Shown here: piece after piece, positions 16,521 to 24,639 of the stretch
Layout: the number at the start of each line of letters is the position of its first letter
How positions within the stretch are numbered: the first letter of the stretch is position 1
Assembly: GCA_030697205.1 (NCBI GenBank)
Contig: JAUYQP010000003.1
Location: 1 to 49,927, forward strand
Source: Mycobacteriales bacterium
GTDB taxonomy: Bacteria; Actinomycetota; Actinomycetes; Mycobacteriales; SCTD01
Length of the DNA stretch: 49,927 nucleotides
Direction: 5' to 3'
Program-made: the position numbers and the translations under genes
The notes under the pieces: model-generated
The model's database searches: none
What the model was told of the DNA's origin: nothing
What the model saw: the letters and a program-made list of their open reading frames with translations, nothing else

Positions 16521-16832
16521 TCAAGCGGCGGCGGAGACGTCCGGGGCGGCGTGCAGGCGGCGGGCGCCGGTGGGGACGGGCACCGGGAGCGGCTCGGGCT
16601 CGACGATCCGCAGCGTCTCGCTGACGTCGCGCAGCAGGTCCGACAGCCGGACACCGAGGGCGCCGCAGATGCTCGCGAGCAGCTCGGAGGACGCTTCCTT
16701 CTGGCCGCGCTCCACCTCGCTGAGGTAGCCCAGGCTCACCCGCGCGGCGGTCGAGACCTCGCGCAGCGTGCGGTGCTGGCGCAGCCGGGTGTCGCGCAGG
16801 GCCTCGCCGAGCAGCGTCCTCAGGACCGCCAC
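16521..16832 (-). CDS. clgR: ClgR-type XRE-family activator of Clp protease and stress genes
   Basis: The 103-residue protein starts at GTG 16832, with GGAGG 7 nt upstream. Residues about 1–75 ([55 protein letters not shown]) form a Cro/CI helix-turn-helix whose [16 protein letters not shown] recognition region is the ClgR signature. The Pro-rich tail ends in Ser-Ala-Ala-Ala; ClgR proteins are ClpCP/ClpXP substrates through Ala-rich C-termini. In mycobacteria ClgR activates clp genes and pspA. Its neighbours here (cinA, pgsA) recall the clgR–pgsA3 arrangement of Mycobacterium. A sigma-R/E-like promoter precedes it. Confidence 0.9.
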   Translation of the reverse strand: MAVLRTLLGEALRDTRLRQHRTLREVSTAARVSLGYLSEVERGQKEASSELLASICGALGVRLSDLLRDVSETLRIVEPEPLPVPVPTGARRLHAAPDVSAAA

Positions 16833-16920
16833 GCGCCCACCTCCACACTCGTGCCGCTCGAGCCCCGCAGGTCCGAGCCCGGGGATCACTCTATGCCCCA
16901 GGGCCGACCCGCTCCTGTCC

Positions 16921-16948
16921 AACGGGCGATGTCCGGCCCGGGATTCCC
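16921..16948 (-). promoter_or_regulatory. Sigma-R/SigE-type ECF promoter for clgR
   Basis: Read leftward, GGGAAT (16948–16943), 18 nt, then CGTT (16924–16921). This matches the GGAAT-N18/19-GTT pattern of redox/envelope-stress ECF sigma factors (SigR/SigH and SigE) in actinobacteria. It starts 10 nt after the cinA stop and would give a clgR leader of about 80 nt. Mycobacterial clgR is SigE-controlled, which supports the reading. Confidence 0.6.
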
Positions 16949-16957
16949 CCCGACGGC

Positions 16958-18205
16958 TCAGAGCGCGTCGGCGACGAGATGGCGGCGGAGCAGGTCGAGG
17001 GCGAGCGTCACGGTGATCGCGCGGACCCGGTCGCGATCACCGGGCAGCTGCCACGCCCGCACCTCGCCGCCACCGGGGCCGCCACCGGGGCCGCCACCCG
17101 GGCCGGCGACGGCCACGAAGACGGTCCCGACCGCGTGGCCCTCCTGCTCGGACGGCCCCGCCACACCGGTCGTCGCGAGGCCGTAGTCGGCACCGCACCG
17201 CTCGCGGGCGCCGGCCGCGAGCGCCGCGGCGGTCTCCTGCGACACCGCGCCGTGGGCGGACAGCAGCGGCCCGGGGACCCCCGCGAGCGACTGCTTGAGG
17301 TCGGTCGCGTAGGGCACCAGGCCACCGCGGACGACCGACGACGACCCGGGCAGGGCGGTGAGTGCGGCGGCCAGCAGTCCACCGGTGAGCGACTCGGCCA
17401 CCCCGACGGTCGCGCCGCGCGAGAGCAGCAGCGCAGCGACGACCCCCGGGAGCGTGTCGTCGTCGCGCCCCCAGACCAGGTCGCCCAGTGCGGCGGCGGC
17501 CGCGTCGACCAGCGGGGCGAGCACCGCCTGCGTCGTACCCGTGAAGCGCACGCGGACGACGCCACCCGAGGCGAGGTAGGACAGCGCGACGCCCTCGGGG
17601 ACCTCGACGGCGCCCTGCACGAGCCCGGCGACCGACGACTCCCCCGCGCCGGAGCAGTGCAGGGTGCGGGTGATCAGCAGCGACCCGGAGCGCTTGCGCA
17701 GCTCGGCCAGGACGGGCTCGGCGACCGCGCGCAGCTCGTGGGGCGGCCCGGGCAGGGCGTAGACGACCCGGTCGCCCACCGGCAGGCGGAGGCCGGGCGC
17801 GCTGCCGACGGGGTTGGGCAGCACGTCGGCGCCCTCGGGCACGTCGGCCTGGCGCAGGACCTCGACGGGCATGGGCAGGGAGTACGACGCGAAGCGCTCC
17901 GCCAGCTCGAGCTCCAGCTCGGGCCGGCGCACCAGCCCGACACCCGCGACCGCCGCCACGCCCTCCCGGGTCACGTCGTCGGTCGTCGGCCCGAGGCCGC
18001 CCGTGACGAGCACGACGTCGGCGTCGTCGAGGGCGCGGCGCAGTGCGACGACCATCCGGTCGACGTCGTCGCCGACCATCGCGGAGTGCACGACGCGGAC
18101 CCCCACGGCGCGCAGCTGGTCACCGAGCCAGGACGCATTGGTGTTGACGACGTCGCCGAGCAGCAGCTCGTCGCCGACCGCGACGACCGCGGCGGTGAGC
18201 GTCAT
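16958..18205 (-). CDS. cinA: CinA: competence/damage-inducible protein, NMN deamidase fused to MoaB-like domain
   Basis: The protein is 415 residues. The N-terminal molybdopterin-binding-like domain ([38 protein letters not shown]) is followed by a C-terminal CinA domain (about 255–410: [55 protein letters not shown]) with the conserved Ser/Thr of NMN amidohydrolases. It probably salvages nicotinamide mononucleotide and/or ADP-ribose. ATG 18205 overlaps the pgsA stop (ATGA). [12 protein letters not shown] insertion from three GGGCCGCCACC-like units lies near residue 383. Confidence 0.92.
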   Translation of the reverse strand: MTLTAAVVAVGDELLLGDVVNTNASWLGDQLRAVGVRVVHSAMVGDDVDRMVVALRRALDDADVVLVTGGLGPTTDDVTREGVAAVAGVGLVRRPELELELAERFASYSLPMPVEVLRQADVPEGADVLPNPVGSAPGLRLPVGDRVVYALPGPPHELRAVAEPVLAELRKRSGSLLITRTLHCSGAGESSVAGLVQGAVEVPEGVALSYLASGGVVRVRFTGTTQAVLAPLVDAAAAALGDLVWGRDDDTLPGVVAALLLSRGATVGVAESLTGGLLAAALTALPGSSSVVRGGLVPYATDLKQSLAGVPGPLLSAHGAVSQETAAALAAGARERCGADYGLATTGVAGPSEQEGHAVGTVFVAVAGPGGGPGGGPGGGEVRAWQLPGDRDRVRAITVTLALDLLRRHLVADAL

Positions 18206-18840
18206 CCCTTGGCGAGCTTGCGCGCGCGCTTCACCGCGGCGCGCTCGCTCGTGCGACGCAGGGTGACCGCGCGCGCGACGTAGTCGATGCCGGTGACGAC
18301 CGTGACCCCCACCGCGACCGCCATGAACAGCGCGCGGCCGGTCGCGAGCAGACCCGTCAGCGGCAGCAGGTAGAAGCCGATCGCGAGCGCCTGCAGCAGG
18401 GCCTTGAGCTTGCCGCCACGGCTCGCCGGGATCACGCCGTGGCGGATCACCCAGAAGCGCAGCAGCGTGACGCCGAGCTCGCGGACCAGCACGACGACCG
18501 TGACCCACCAGGGCAGCTCGTCGAGCACCGACAGCCCGATCAGGGCCGCCCCGATGAGCGCCTTGTCGGCGATCGGGTCGACCAGCTTGCCGAAGCTCGT
18601 CACGAGGCCGCGACTGCGGGCCAGCTGCCCGTCGACGCGGTCGGTGTAGGACGCCAGCGCGAACACCAGCGTCGCCGCGACCCGCAGGCCCTCGCTGTCG
18701 CCGTCCTCCGCGAGCAGCAGGGCCGCGAAGACCGGCACGAGCAGCAGCCGGAAGACCGTGAGGTAGTTGGCGACGTTGAAGTTGCTGACCCGGGCGACCG
18801 GGTCGGCGGCGGCGTCGCCAGGACCGGTCGCGGTGCTCAT
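18202..18840 (-). CDS. pgsA: CDP-diacylglycerol–glycerol-3-phosphate 3-phosphatidyltransferase
   Basis: This 212-residue integral membrane enzyme carries the complete CDP-alcohol phosphatidyltransferase signature D-x2-D-G-x2-A-R-x8-G-x3-D-x3-D (from TDRVDGQLARSRG to DPIADK). It makes phosphatidylglycerophosphate for PG and cardiolipin. About five to six hydrophobic helices are visible. ATG 18840 is 7 nt after the rimO stop; no strong Shine-Dalgarno is present, so expression probably depends on translation of rimO. The C-terminus is strongly basic ([17 protein letters not shown]). Confidence 0.93.
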   Translation of the reverse strand: MSTATGPGDAAADPVARVSNFNVANYLTVFRLLLVPVFAALLLAEDGDSEGLRVAATLVFALASYTDRVDGQLARSRGLVTSFGKLVDPIADKALIGAALIGLSVLDELPWWVTVVVLVRELGVTLLRFWVIRHGVIPASRGGKLKALLQALAIGFYLLPLTGLLATGRALFMAVAVGVTVVTGIDYVARAVTLRRTSERAAVKRARKLAKG

Positions 18841-18847
18841 GGTGTGC

Positions 18848-20227
18848 TCACAGGGCGCTCGCCACGAGGTCCACCCCGACCGTGCCGGTGACCTGGGCGG
18901 TGACGAAGGTGCCGACGACGAAGGACCCGCCGGTGAGTGTCGTGCTGCCGTCGACCTCGGGGGCCTGGTGCTCGGCCCGCCCCTCGGCCGTGCCGTCGGG
19001 CAGAACCGACTCGACGAGCACCTGCACGACCTCGCCGACCCGCTCCTCGGCGCGCTGCGACGTGAGCTCCTCGGCCAGTGCCGTGAGGCGGCGGACCCGG
19101 TCGTCGACGACGTCCTGCGGCAGGTGGTCGGGCAGCCCCTCGGCTTCGGTGCCGTCCTCGTCGGAGTAGCCGAAGACGCCGATCGCGTCGAGGCGCGCCT
19201 GCTCGAGGAAGCGGCACAGCTCGTCGACGTCATCCTCGGTCTCGCCGGGGAAGCCGACGATGACGTTGCTGCGGACACCGGCGCGCGGTGCCCGCGCGCG
19301 GACCTGCTCGAGCAGCGCGAGGAAGGACTCGGTGCCCCCGAAGCGCCGCATCCGCCGCAGCACGGTCGGCGAGCTGTGCTGGAAGGACATGTCGAAGTAC
19401 GCCGCGACGCCCTCCGTGCCGGTGAGCACCTCGACGAGCGTGGGCCGCATCTCCGCGGGTTGCAGGTAGGACAGCCGGGTGCGGGGCACGATCGTCGCGA
19501 GCTCCGGCAGCAGCGTCTCGAGCAGCTTGAGGTCGCCGAGGTCCTTGCCGTAGGACGTGGAGTTCTCGCTGACGAGCACGAGCTCCTGCACGCCGGCGTC
19601 GCGCAGCCAGCGGGCCTCGGCGAGCACGTCGGACGGGCGCCTGCTGACGAACGCCCCGCGGAAGCTCGGGATCGCGCAGAACGAGCAGCGCCGGTCGCAG
19701 CCGCTCGCGAGCTTCAGGCTCGCGACGGGCGCGTCGTCGAGGCGCTTGCGCAGGACGTGGGGGCCGCCCGCGTGGCCGGGGATCCCGACGCTCTGGTCGG
19801 CAGCGGGCTGCTGGCGCTCGACCGGGCTGATCGGCAGCAGCAGCCGCCGGTCGGCCGGGGTGTGGGCCTCGACGTGGCCGCCGGCGAGCACGGTGTCGAG
19901 GTGGGACGACAGGTCGGCGTAGGAGTCGAAGCCGAGGACGGCGTCGGCCTCGGGGAGCTGCTCGGCGAGCTCCTTGCCGTAGCGCTCGGCGAGGCACCCG
20001 ACGGCGACGACCTTCGCCCCGGTGTCGGACGCGGCGAGCAGCGTGTCGATGGAGTCCTTTTTGGCGGACTCGACGAAGCCGCAGGTGTTGACGACGGCGA
20101 CGTCGGTCGGCTCGCCGTCGGCCACGAGCTCCCAGCCGGCGGCCTCGAGCCGGCCGGCGAGCTCCTCGGAGTCGACCTCGTTGCGCGCGCACCCGAGGGT
20201 GAGCAGGGAGACGCGGCGGCGGGTCAC
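18848..20227 (-). CDS. rimO: Ribosomal protein S12 methylthiotransferase (radical SAM)
   Basis: The protein is 459 residues. The N-terminal UPF0004 domain has three Fe-S cysteines (LGCARN, NTCGF, VGCLAE), followed by the radical-SAM cluster motif CDRRCSFC and a C-terminal TRAM domain (about 390–455). RimO methylthiolates the conserved aspartate of S12. The choice of RimO over MiaB rests on the [21 protein letters not shown] start and CAIPSFRG loop. GTG 20227 is preceded by a -10 box at 6 nt, so the mRNA is probably leaderless; it heads the rimO–pgsA–cinA operon. Confidence 0.93.
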   Translation of the reverse strand: MTRRRVSLLTLGCARNEVDSEELAGRLEAAGWELVADGEPTDVAVVNTCGFVESAKKDSIDTLLAASDTGAKVVAVGCLAERYGKELAEQLPEADAVLGFDSYADLSSHLDTVLAGGHVEAHTPADRRLLLPISPVERQQPAADQSVGIPGHAGGPHVLRKRLDDAPVASLKLASGCDRRCSFCAIPSFRGAFVSRRPSDVLAEARWLRDAGVQELVLVSENSTSYGKDLGDLKLLETLLPELATIVPRTRLSYLQPAEMRPTLVEVLTGTEGVAAYFDMSFQHSSPTVLRRMRRFGGTESFLALLEQVRARAPRAGVRSNVIVGFPGETEDDVDELCRFLEQARLDAIGVFGYSDEDGTEAEGLPDHLPQDVVDDRVRRLTALAEELTSQRAEERVGEVVQVLVESVLPDGTAEGRAEHQAPEVDGSTTLTGGSFVVGTFVTAQVTGTVGVDLVASAL

Positions 20228-20233
20228 CGCCCG

Positions 20234-20239
20234 AGTCTA
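20234..20239 (-). promoter_or_regulatory. -10 box for leaderless rimO–pgsA–cinA operon
   Basis: TAGACT (leftward), 6 nt (CGGGCG), then the GTG start at 20227. It lies just 8 nt after the stop codon of the RodZ-like gene. Confidence 0.6.
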
Positions 20240-20247
20240 GTGAGGTC

Positions 20248-21045
20248 TCAGGCGGGGACGAGACCGGTGTCGCTGCAGGAGAAGCGCGCGATCTTGCCGT
20301 TGCCGCCCGCGCGCGGGAGGTCCTTGCCGCTGCAGACCATCGACACCGCGCCGGCGTTGCCGACGACGATGTTGAGCGCGGTCGCGTCGCGAAAGTCCTT
20401 GGACTGCCCGTCGGCGAGCACGCCCTCGAACAGCGTCTTGCGCGCGCTGTTCCTGACCCGCACCCACGACGCCCCGCCGATGGTGCGGATGCGCAGGTCG
20501 GCGCCGTCGAAGGTCGGCGCCTGCGCGGTGGCCTCGCTCGGCAGCGCCGTCGGGGTGCTCACGGGGGCTGGGGTCGCCGTCGGGACGGTGCCGAGGGCAG
20601 CCGGCTCGCGCGGCTCGGAGTCCACGATGGTGCCGATCGCGATCACCGCGGTGAGCAGGCCCACGGCGGCGACACCGGCGACCGCCCAGTTGGGACCACG
20701 CCGCTCAGGTGCCTGCGCGACAGGCAGCGAGAAGCCGGAGGTGGCGGCCCGCACCGGCGTCGCGGCGACGGTCTCGACGACGGGCGAGGTCTCGGTGCCG
20801 ACCTCGCGGTCGAAGCGGGCGAGCAGCGGGGCCGGGTCGGCCCCGACGACGCCGGCGATGCTGCGCAGGTGGCCACGCGCGTAGACCGGCGCACCGCTCG
20901 AGTCGAAGCGGTCGGCCTCGAGGTCACGGATCAGCGTCGCCCGGATGCGGGTGCGCTCGCTGACCTTCTCCACCGTCATACCGGCAGCCTCGCGGGCAGC
21001 GCACAGCGCAGCACCGAGCGAGGCGTGCTCGTCAGGGGTCGTCAT
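20248..21045 (-). CDS. RodZ-like helix-turn-helix membrane protein
   Basis: The protein is 265 residues. An N-terminal HTH_25 domain (about 10–75: LGAALCAAREAAGMTVEKVSERTRIRATLIRDLEADRF) precedes a single transmembrane segment (about 125–147, WAVAGVAAVGLLTAVIAIGTIV), a Ser/Thr/Pro-rich linker and a C-terminal DUF4115-like domain. This is the layout of RodZ, the MreB-linked cell-shape factor. ATG 21045 is chosen because GGAGGTGG precedes it; an upstream in-frame GTG would shift the start past its promoter. The position next to rimO, pgsA and ftsK is common in actinobacteria. Confidence 0.82.
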   Translation of the reverse strand: MTTPDEHASLGAALCAAREAAGMTVEKVSERTRIRATLIRDLEADRFDSSGAPVYARGHLRSIAGVVGADPAPLLARFDREVGTETSPVVETVAATPVRAATSGFSLPVAQAPERRGPNWAVAGVAAVGLLTAVIAIGTIVDSEPREPAALGTVPTATPAPVSTPTALPSEATAQAPTFDGADLRIRTIGGASWVRVRNSARKTLFEGVLADGQSKDFRDATALNIVVGNAGAVSMVCSGKDLPRAGGNGKIARFSCSDTGLVPA

Positions 21046-21088
21046 GAAACGACCACCTCCAACCGGTGGGACGGGTGTGACTCGGGTG

Positions 21089-21118
21089 AGTCTAGGACCG
21101 TTGTCGCGAAGTCCACAA
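21089..21118 (-). promoter_or_regulatory. Promoter of the RodZ-like gene
   Basis: Leftward TTGTGG (21118–21113), 18 bp, TAGACT (21094–21089): a near-consensus housekeeping promoter. The transcript would have a leader of about 38 nt containing the GGAGGTGG ribosome-binding site. Confidence 0.6.
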
Positions 21119-21152
21119 AGGACACCCACTGCGGGGGTCACCGAGCCGCCCG

Positions 21153-21722
21153 TCAGGAGGCCCCGGGACCCTCCCGCCGACCGCCGTGACGGAGCAACGG
21201 CTCGGTCCCGTCGCGCAGGTCGAGGTGCATCAGCACCTGGTCGAAGCGCTCGTCACCGACCGCGATCCAGTCCGGCCGACGACCCGTCACGACGAAGCCG
21301 AGGCGGGCGTACATCCGCAGCGCGGCGTGGTTGTTGCCCCGGCAGTCCAGGGTGACCGCCTCGACGCCGGCCGCCCGGCAATCGGCCACCAGTGCGGCGG
21401 TGATGGCCGGGCCGACTCCCCGCCCGCGACTGTCCGGGTGGGCCATCACCTTGCGGATCTCGGCGTCGTGCCGCAGGACAGGCGCGGACAGCCGCGCCCA
21501 GGTGCCCAGACCGACGAGCGCACCGCGGTCGTCGTACGCCGTGATCGTCCGTGTCCCGGGGGCGAGCCCGTCCAGCCAGGCGTCAACCTCCCCGCGGTCG
21601 GGGACGTGCAGCCAGCCGACGGCGCCACCGAGCGCCGCGACCGTCGCGACGAGGCCGTGGACGGCTGCGCGCTCGGCCTCTCCTGGCGGTCCGGTCAGCC
21701 AGCGCAGGTCGAGCTCACTCAC
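21153..21722 (-). CDS. GNAT-family N-acetyltransferase
   Basis: This 189-residue protein has the acetyl-CoA-binding motif A (VMAHPDSRGRGVGPAITAALV, with R/Q-x-x-G-x-G/A spelled RGRGVG) and motif B (NNHAALRMYARLGFV). The GTG start overlaps the last 8 nt of ftsK, so the two are coupled. In Mycobacterium an argA-type GNAT occupies this place, but this protein lacks recognisable ArgA features. Substrate unknown. Confidence 0.85.
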   Translation of the reverse strand: MSELDLRWLTGPPGEAERAAVHGLVATVAALGGAVGWLHVPDRGEVDAWLDGLAPGTRTITAYDDRGALVGLGTWARLSAPVLRHDAEIRKVMAHPDSRGRGVGPAITAALVADCRAAGVEAVTLDCRGNNHAALRMYARLGFVVTGRRPDWIAVGDERFDQVLMHLDLRDGTEPLLRHGGRREGPGAS

Positions 21723-24186
21723 CGCCGCGCATCACCGTCAGGACGCTCTCGAGCTCGTCGGGGCGGATGAGGACGTCGCGGGCCTTGCTGCCCTCCGACG
21801 GGCCGACGACGCCGCGGCTCTCCATGAGGTCCATGAGGCGGCCGGCCTTGGCGAAGCCGACCCGCAGCTTGCGCTGCAGCATGCTCGTGCTGCCGAACTG
21901 CGTGGTCACGACGAGCTCGACGGCCTGGCAGAGCAGGTCGAGGTCGTCGCCGATCTCCTCGTCGACCTGCCGCTCGGCGGCGACCGGCGCGGCGATGTCC
22001 TCACGGAAGGCCGGCTGGCGCTGCTCCTTGCAGTGCTTCACGACGGCCGCGACCTCGGCGTCGGAGACGTAGGCGCCCTGGATGCGGATGGGCTTGCTCG
22101 CCCCCATCGGCAGGAAGAGGCTGTCGCCCTTGCCGATGAGCTTCTCGGCACCGGGCTGGTCGAGGATGACCTTCGAGTCGGTGCCGGAGCTGGTCGCGAA
22201 CGCCAGCCGGCTCGGGACGTTGGCCTTGATCAGGCCGGTGACGACGTCGACGGACGGGCGCTGGGTCGCGAGCACCAGGTGGATGCCGGCGGCGCGCGCG
22301 AGCTGGGTGATGCGCACGATCGCGTCCTCGACGTCGCGCGGCGCGACCATCATGAGGTCGGCGAGCTCGTCGATGATCACCATGAGGTAGGGGTAGGGCT
22401 GGTAGACCCGCTCGCTGTTCTCCGGCGCCGTCAGCTCGCCCCGGCGGACCGCGGCGTTGAAGTCGTCGACGTGGCGGAAGCCGCTCGCGGCGAGGTCGTC
22501 GTAGCGCATGTCCATCTCGCGCACGACCCACTGCAGGGCCTCGGCGGCCTTCTTCGGGTTGGTGATGATCGGCGTGATGAGGTGCGGCACGCCCTCGAAG
22601 GCGGTGAGCTCGACCCGCTTGGGGTCGACGAGGATGAGGCGCACCTCGTCGGGGGTCGCGCGGGTGAGGATGCTGACGAGCAGGGCGTTGATGCAGGTCG
22701 ACTTGCCGGCGCCGGTCGCGCCCGCGACGAGGATGTGCGGCGTCTTGGCGATGTTGGCCATGACGAAGCCGCCCTCGATGTCCTTGCCGAGGGCGACGAG
22801 CATCGGGTGGTGGTCGCTGGTCGCGGCGTGGCTGCGCAGGACGTCACCGACGCTGACGTTCTCGCGGTCGGCGTTGGGGATCTCGATGCCGATCGCGGAC
22901 TTGCCGGGGATGACGTCGATGATGCGGACGTCGGAGCTCTTCACGGCGTAGGCGATGTTGCGCTGCAGCGCCTTGACCCGCTCGACCTTCACGGCCGGGC
23001 CGAGCTCGATCTCGTAGCGGGTGACCGTCGGGCCGCGGCTGAAGCCGGTAACGCTCGCGTCGACCTGGAAGTCCTCCAGCACCTGGGTGAGGGCGGCGAT
23101 GACCTCGTCGTTGGCGGCGCTGCGGGTCTTCGGCGGGGTGCCGGTGCCGAGCAGATCGGCGGGCGGCAGGACGTAGTCGCCCTTGAGGACGAGCTGCTCG
23201 GCCTTCTTCGGCGCGGGGGTGTGGACCGGCGGCGGAGTGACGGTCTCGGCCGCGACGGCGTTGTGGTCGACGATGACCACGTCGAGGTCCGGCGGGCCGT
23301 CCTGGGCTGCGGCGACCCCCTGGCGGCTGCGCGGCCGACGGCGCTGGAGCGGCTCGAGCGGCTCCGGGGTCTCTGGCGCCGGCGGCTCCTCCGCCGGGGT
23401 CCGGAACAGCGCCCGGTCGCGCAGGGCCCGCAACCGGGCCGGCACCTGGTGGACCGGAGTGGCGGTGACGACGAGCAGGCCGAAGGCGGCGAGCAGGAGC
23501 AGGACGGGGAAGGCGAGTACGCCGGTCAGCGCCGCCGCGAGCGGGTCACCCAGCAGGAAGCCGACGACACCGCCCTTGTCCTCGCGGGCGGTGTCGCTGC
23601 CGCGCACGACGTGCAGGACGCCGAGCGCCCCGAGCGACAGCGCCGCCCAGCCCACGAGCAGCCGGCCCGCCGCGCCCTGCGGCTCGGGGTGGCGCAGGAC
23701 CCGCCAGGCGTAGACGGCGAGCAGCGGCGGGAGCAGCAGCGCGCCCTTGCCGACCGCGCCGGTGAGGACGTCGGCGATGCCGTCGCCGGCGCTGCCGGCG
23801 TGCCACCAGGCTCCCGCGGCGGTGACGAACGCGCCGGCGAGCAGCAGCAGTCCCAGGCCGTCACGGCGGTGGGCGGGGTCGAGGTCGCGGGCGCCACCGG
23901 TCGCGGTGCGGACGCTGCCGCCGACGGCGTGGGCCACTGCGCGCAGCGTGCCCGTGACCAGGCGGGTGAGGACGCCGAGCAGGGCGACGACCGGGTTCGG
24001 GCCGCGCTGGGGCGCCTTGCGGGCGCTCGTGCGGGTGCTCGTGCGGGTGCTCTTGCCGGTGCCTCCCCCAGCCTTCGCCCGCGGTGCCGCCTTCGTGCGC
24101 GGTGCCGCCTTCGTGCGGGTGGGCGCGCCACCGCGGCCACCACCCGTGGAGCGGGGGCGGGCGGGCGTGGGCGTACGACTGGCCAT
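21715..24186 (-). CDS. ftsK: FtsK/SpoIIIE DNA translocase
   Basis: The protein is 823 residues. A basic Ala/Thr/Lys-rich N-terminal tail with internal repeats (TKAAPRTKAAPRAKA) precedes four to five membrane segments (about 80–230), a Pro-rich linker, and the motor domain with Walker A GATGAGKS near residue 488 and Walker B MVIIDELADL near 602. A C-terminal winged-helix gamma domain (STSMLQRKLRVGFAKAGRLMDLMESRGVVGP) follows. It pumps chromosome ends through the closing septum. ATG 24186 is chosen because TACCGT lies 7 nt upstream, again the leaderless pattern, and no ribosome-binding site is visible. Confidence 0.95.
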   Translation of the reverse strand: MASRTPTPARPRSTGGGRGGAPTRTKAAPRTKAAPRAKAGGGTGKSTRTSTRTSARKAPQRGPNPVVALLGVLTRLVTGTLRAVAHAVGGSVRTATGGARDLDPAHRRDGLGLLLLAGAFVTAAGAWWHAGSAGDGIADVLTGAVGKGALLLPPLLAVYAWRVLRHPEPQGAAGRLLVGWAALSLGALGVLHVVRGSDTAREDKGGVVGFLLGDPLAAALTGVLAFPVLLLLAAFGLLVVTATPVHQVPARLRALRDRALFRTPAEEPPAPETPEPLEPLQRRRPRSRQGVAAAQDGPPDLDVVIVDHNAVAAETVTPPPVHTPAPKKAEQLVLKGDYVLPPADLLGTGTPPKTRSAANDEVIAALTQVLEDFQVDASVTGFSRGPTVTRYEIELGPAVKVERVKALQRNIAYAVKSSDVRIIDVIPGKSAIGIEIPNADRENVSVGDVLRSHAATSDHHPMLVALGKDIEGGFVMANIAKTPHILVAGATGAGKSTCINALLVSILTRATPDEVRLILVDPKRVELTAFEGVPHLITPIITNPKKAAEALQWVVREMDMRYDDLAASGFRHVDDFNAAVRRGELTAPENSERVYQPYPYLMVIIDELADLMMVAPRDVEDAIVRITQLARAAGIHLVLATQRPSVDVVTGLIKANVPSRLAFATSSGTDSKVILDQPGAEKLIGKGDSLFLPMGASKPIRIQGAYVSDAEVAAVVKHCKEQRQPAFREDIAAPVAAERQVDEEIGDDLDLLCQAVELVVTTQFGSTSMLQRKLRVGFAKAGRLMDLMESRGVVGPSEGSKARDVLIRPDELESVLTVMRGGE

Positions 24187-24193
24187 GGTCGCG

Positions 24194-24199
24194 ACGGTA
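24194..24199 (-). promoter_or_regulatory. -10 box for leaderless ftsK
   Basis: TACCGT (leftward), then 7 nt (CGCGACC) to the ATG at 24186. It is one base wider than the other leaderless boxes here. Confidence 0.5.
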
Positions 24200-24212
24200 C
24201 CTCTGCAGTACC

Positions 24213-24239
24213 ACCCGTCACACCCGTCACACCCGCGAC
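24213..24239. repeat. 9-bp tandem repeat (three units) upstream of ftsK
   Basis: ACCCGTCAC, ACCCGTCAC, ACCCGCGAC occur head to tail, about 14 bp beyond the ftsK -10 box and overlapping its -35 region. It may bind a regulator on one face of the helix or simply be slippage-derived. Confidence 0.6.
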
Positions 24240-24280
24240 ACGCCGCCGCGCTCGCTTGTCCCCGCCCGCCCCCACTCGGA

Positions 24281-24328
24281 GACGTGGCGATCACGTCAGC
24301 GTGGCCCAGCGTGCGAGATCGCCACATC
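24281..24328. repeat. Intergenic palindrome B1
   Basis: Twelve-base arms (24281–24292, 24317–24328; one mismatch, core GTGGCGATC/GATCGCCAC) enclose 24 nt. The word GTGGCGATC recurs in palindrome B3 (24530–24538). This is part of the 453-nt gap between ftsK and rnj, which contains no gene. Confidence 0.75.
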
Positions 24329-24373
24329 CCCGCCCCCACCTCACCCGCCTCCCCCGCCTCCCTGTCGGCGCGA

Positions 24374-24459
24374 TCCTTTCTGCTTCCACCTCACCGTGCC
24401 GCTGGCGCTCCGCGGGCGGGCGACCTCGCCGAGTAGGTGCCAGGTGGAAGCAGAACGGA
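24374..24459. repeat. Intergenic palindrome B2
   Basis: Eighteen-base arms (24374–24391, 24442–24459) with one mismatch, of which 14 bp are perfect (TTCTGCTTCCACCT), enclose about 50 nt of GC-rich sequence. It has no T-run. By chance a 14-bp perfect arm at this spacing is improbable. Confidence 0.8.
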
Positions 24460-24500
24460 CCGCCGCCCCGGCCGTTACCGCCCCGCGGGCAGGCCACGAC

Positions 24501-24556
24501 GATCTTCGCCCCGTTGCGGTGCGCTGAGCGTGGCGATCCGCAACAGGGCGAAGATC
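24501..24556. repeat. Intergenic palindrome B3
   Basis: Nineteen-base arms (24501–24519 and 24538–24556) with one mismatch around an 18-nt centre. The flank plus left arm contains CACGACGATCTTC (24496–24508), a 13-mer also present in the right arm of palindrome C3 (36549–36561), so the elements in different gaps are related. Confidence 0.8.
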
Positions 24557-24570
24557 ACCGGGGGTTTCGG

Positions 24571-24639
24571 GGCGGGGCGCCGGGGCGGGCGGGCGGGGCG
24601 CCGGGGCGGGCGGGCGGCTGGCGGGGCGGGGCGGGCGGG
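24571..24639. repeat. G-rich 21-bp tandem repeat adjoining the rnj stop
   Basis: A 21-bp unit (starting GGCGGGGCGCC) is repeated exactly at 24571–24591 and 24592–24612, then degenerates up to the rnj stop at 24640. In the rnj transcript this is a C-rich, U-poor stretch leading into palindrome B3, as at 12574–12663. Confidence 0.7.

Noticed and set aside
17070-17105. Gly-Gly-Gly-Pro repeats as a separate repeat element
   Set aside because: They are an in-frame [11 protein letters not shown] insertion in a CinA surface loop, probably polymerase slippage.
21153-21722. argA (N-acetylglutamate synthase)
   Set aside because: Position fits the mycobacterial order, but the sequence shows only general GNAT motifs.
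24281-24556. Insertion-sequence ends or a MITE with target duplication
   Set aside because: No transposase remnant and no flanking direct duplication could be found around any of the three palindromes.
24571-24639. Functional G-quadruplex
   Set aside because: G-runs of 3–4 occur, but in 73% GC DNA such runs are frequent and the repeat explains them; no independent support.
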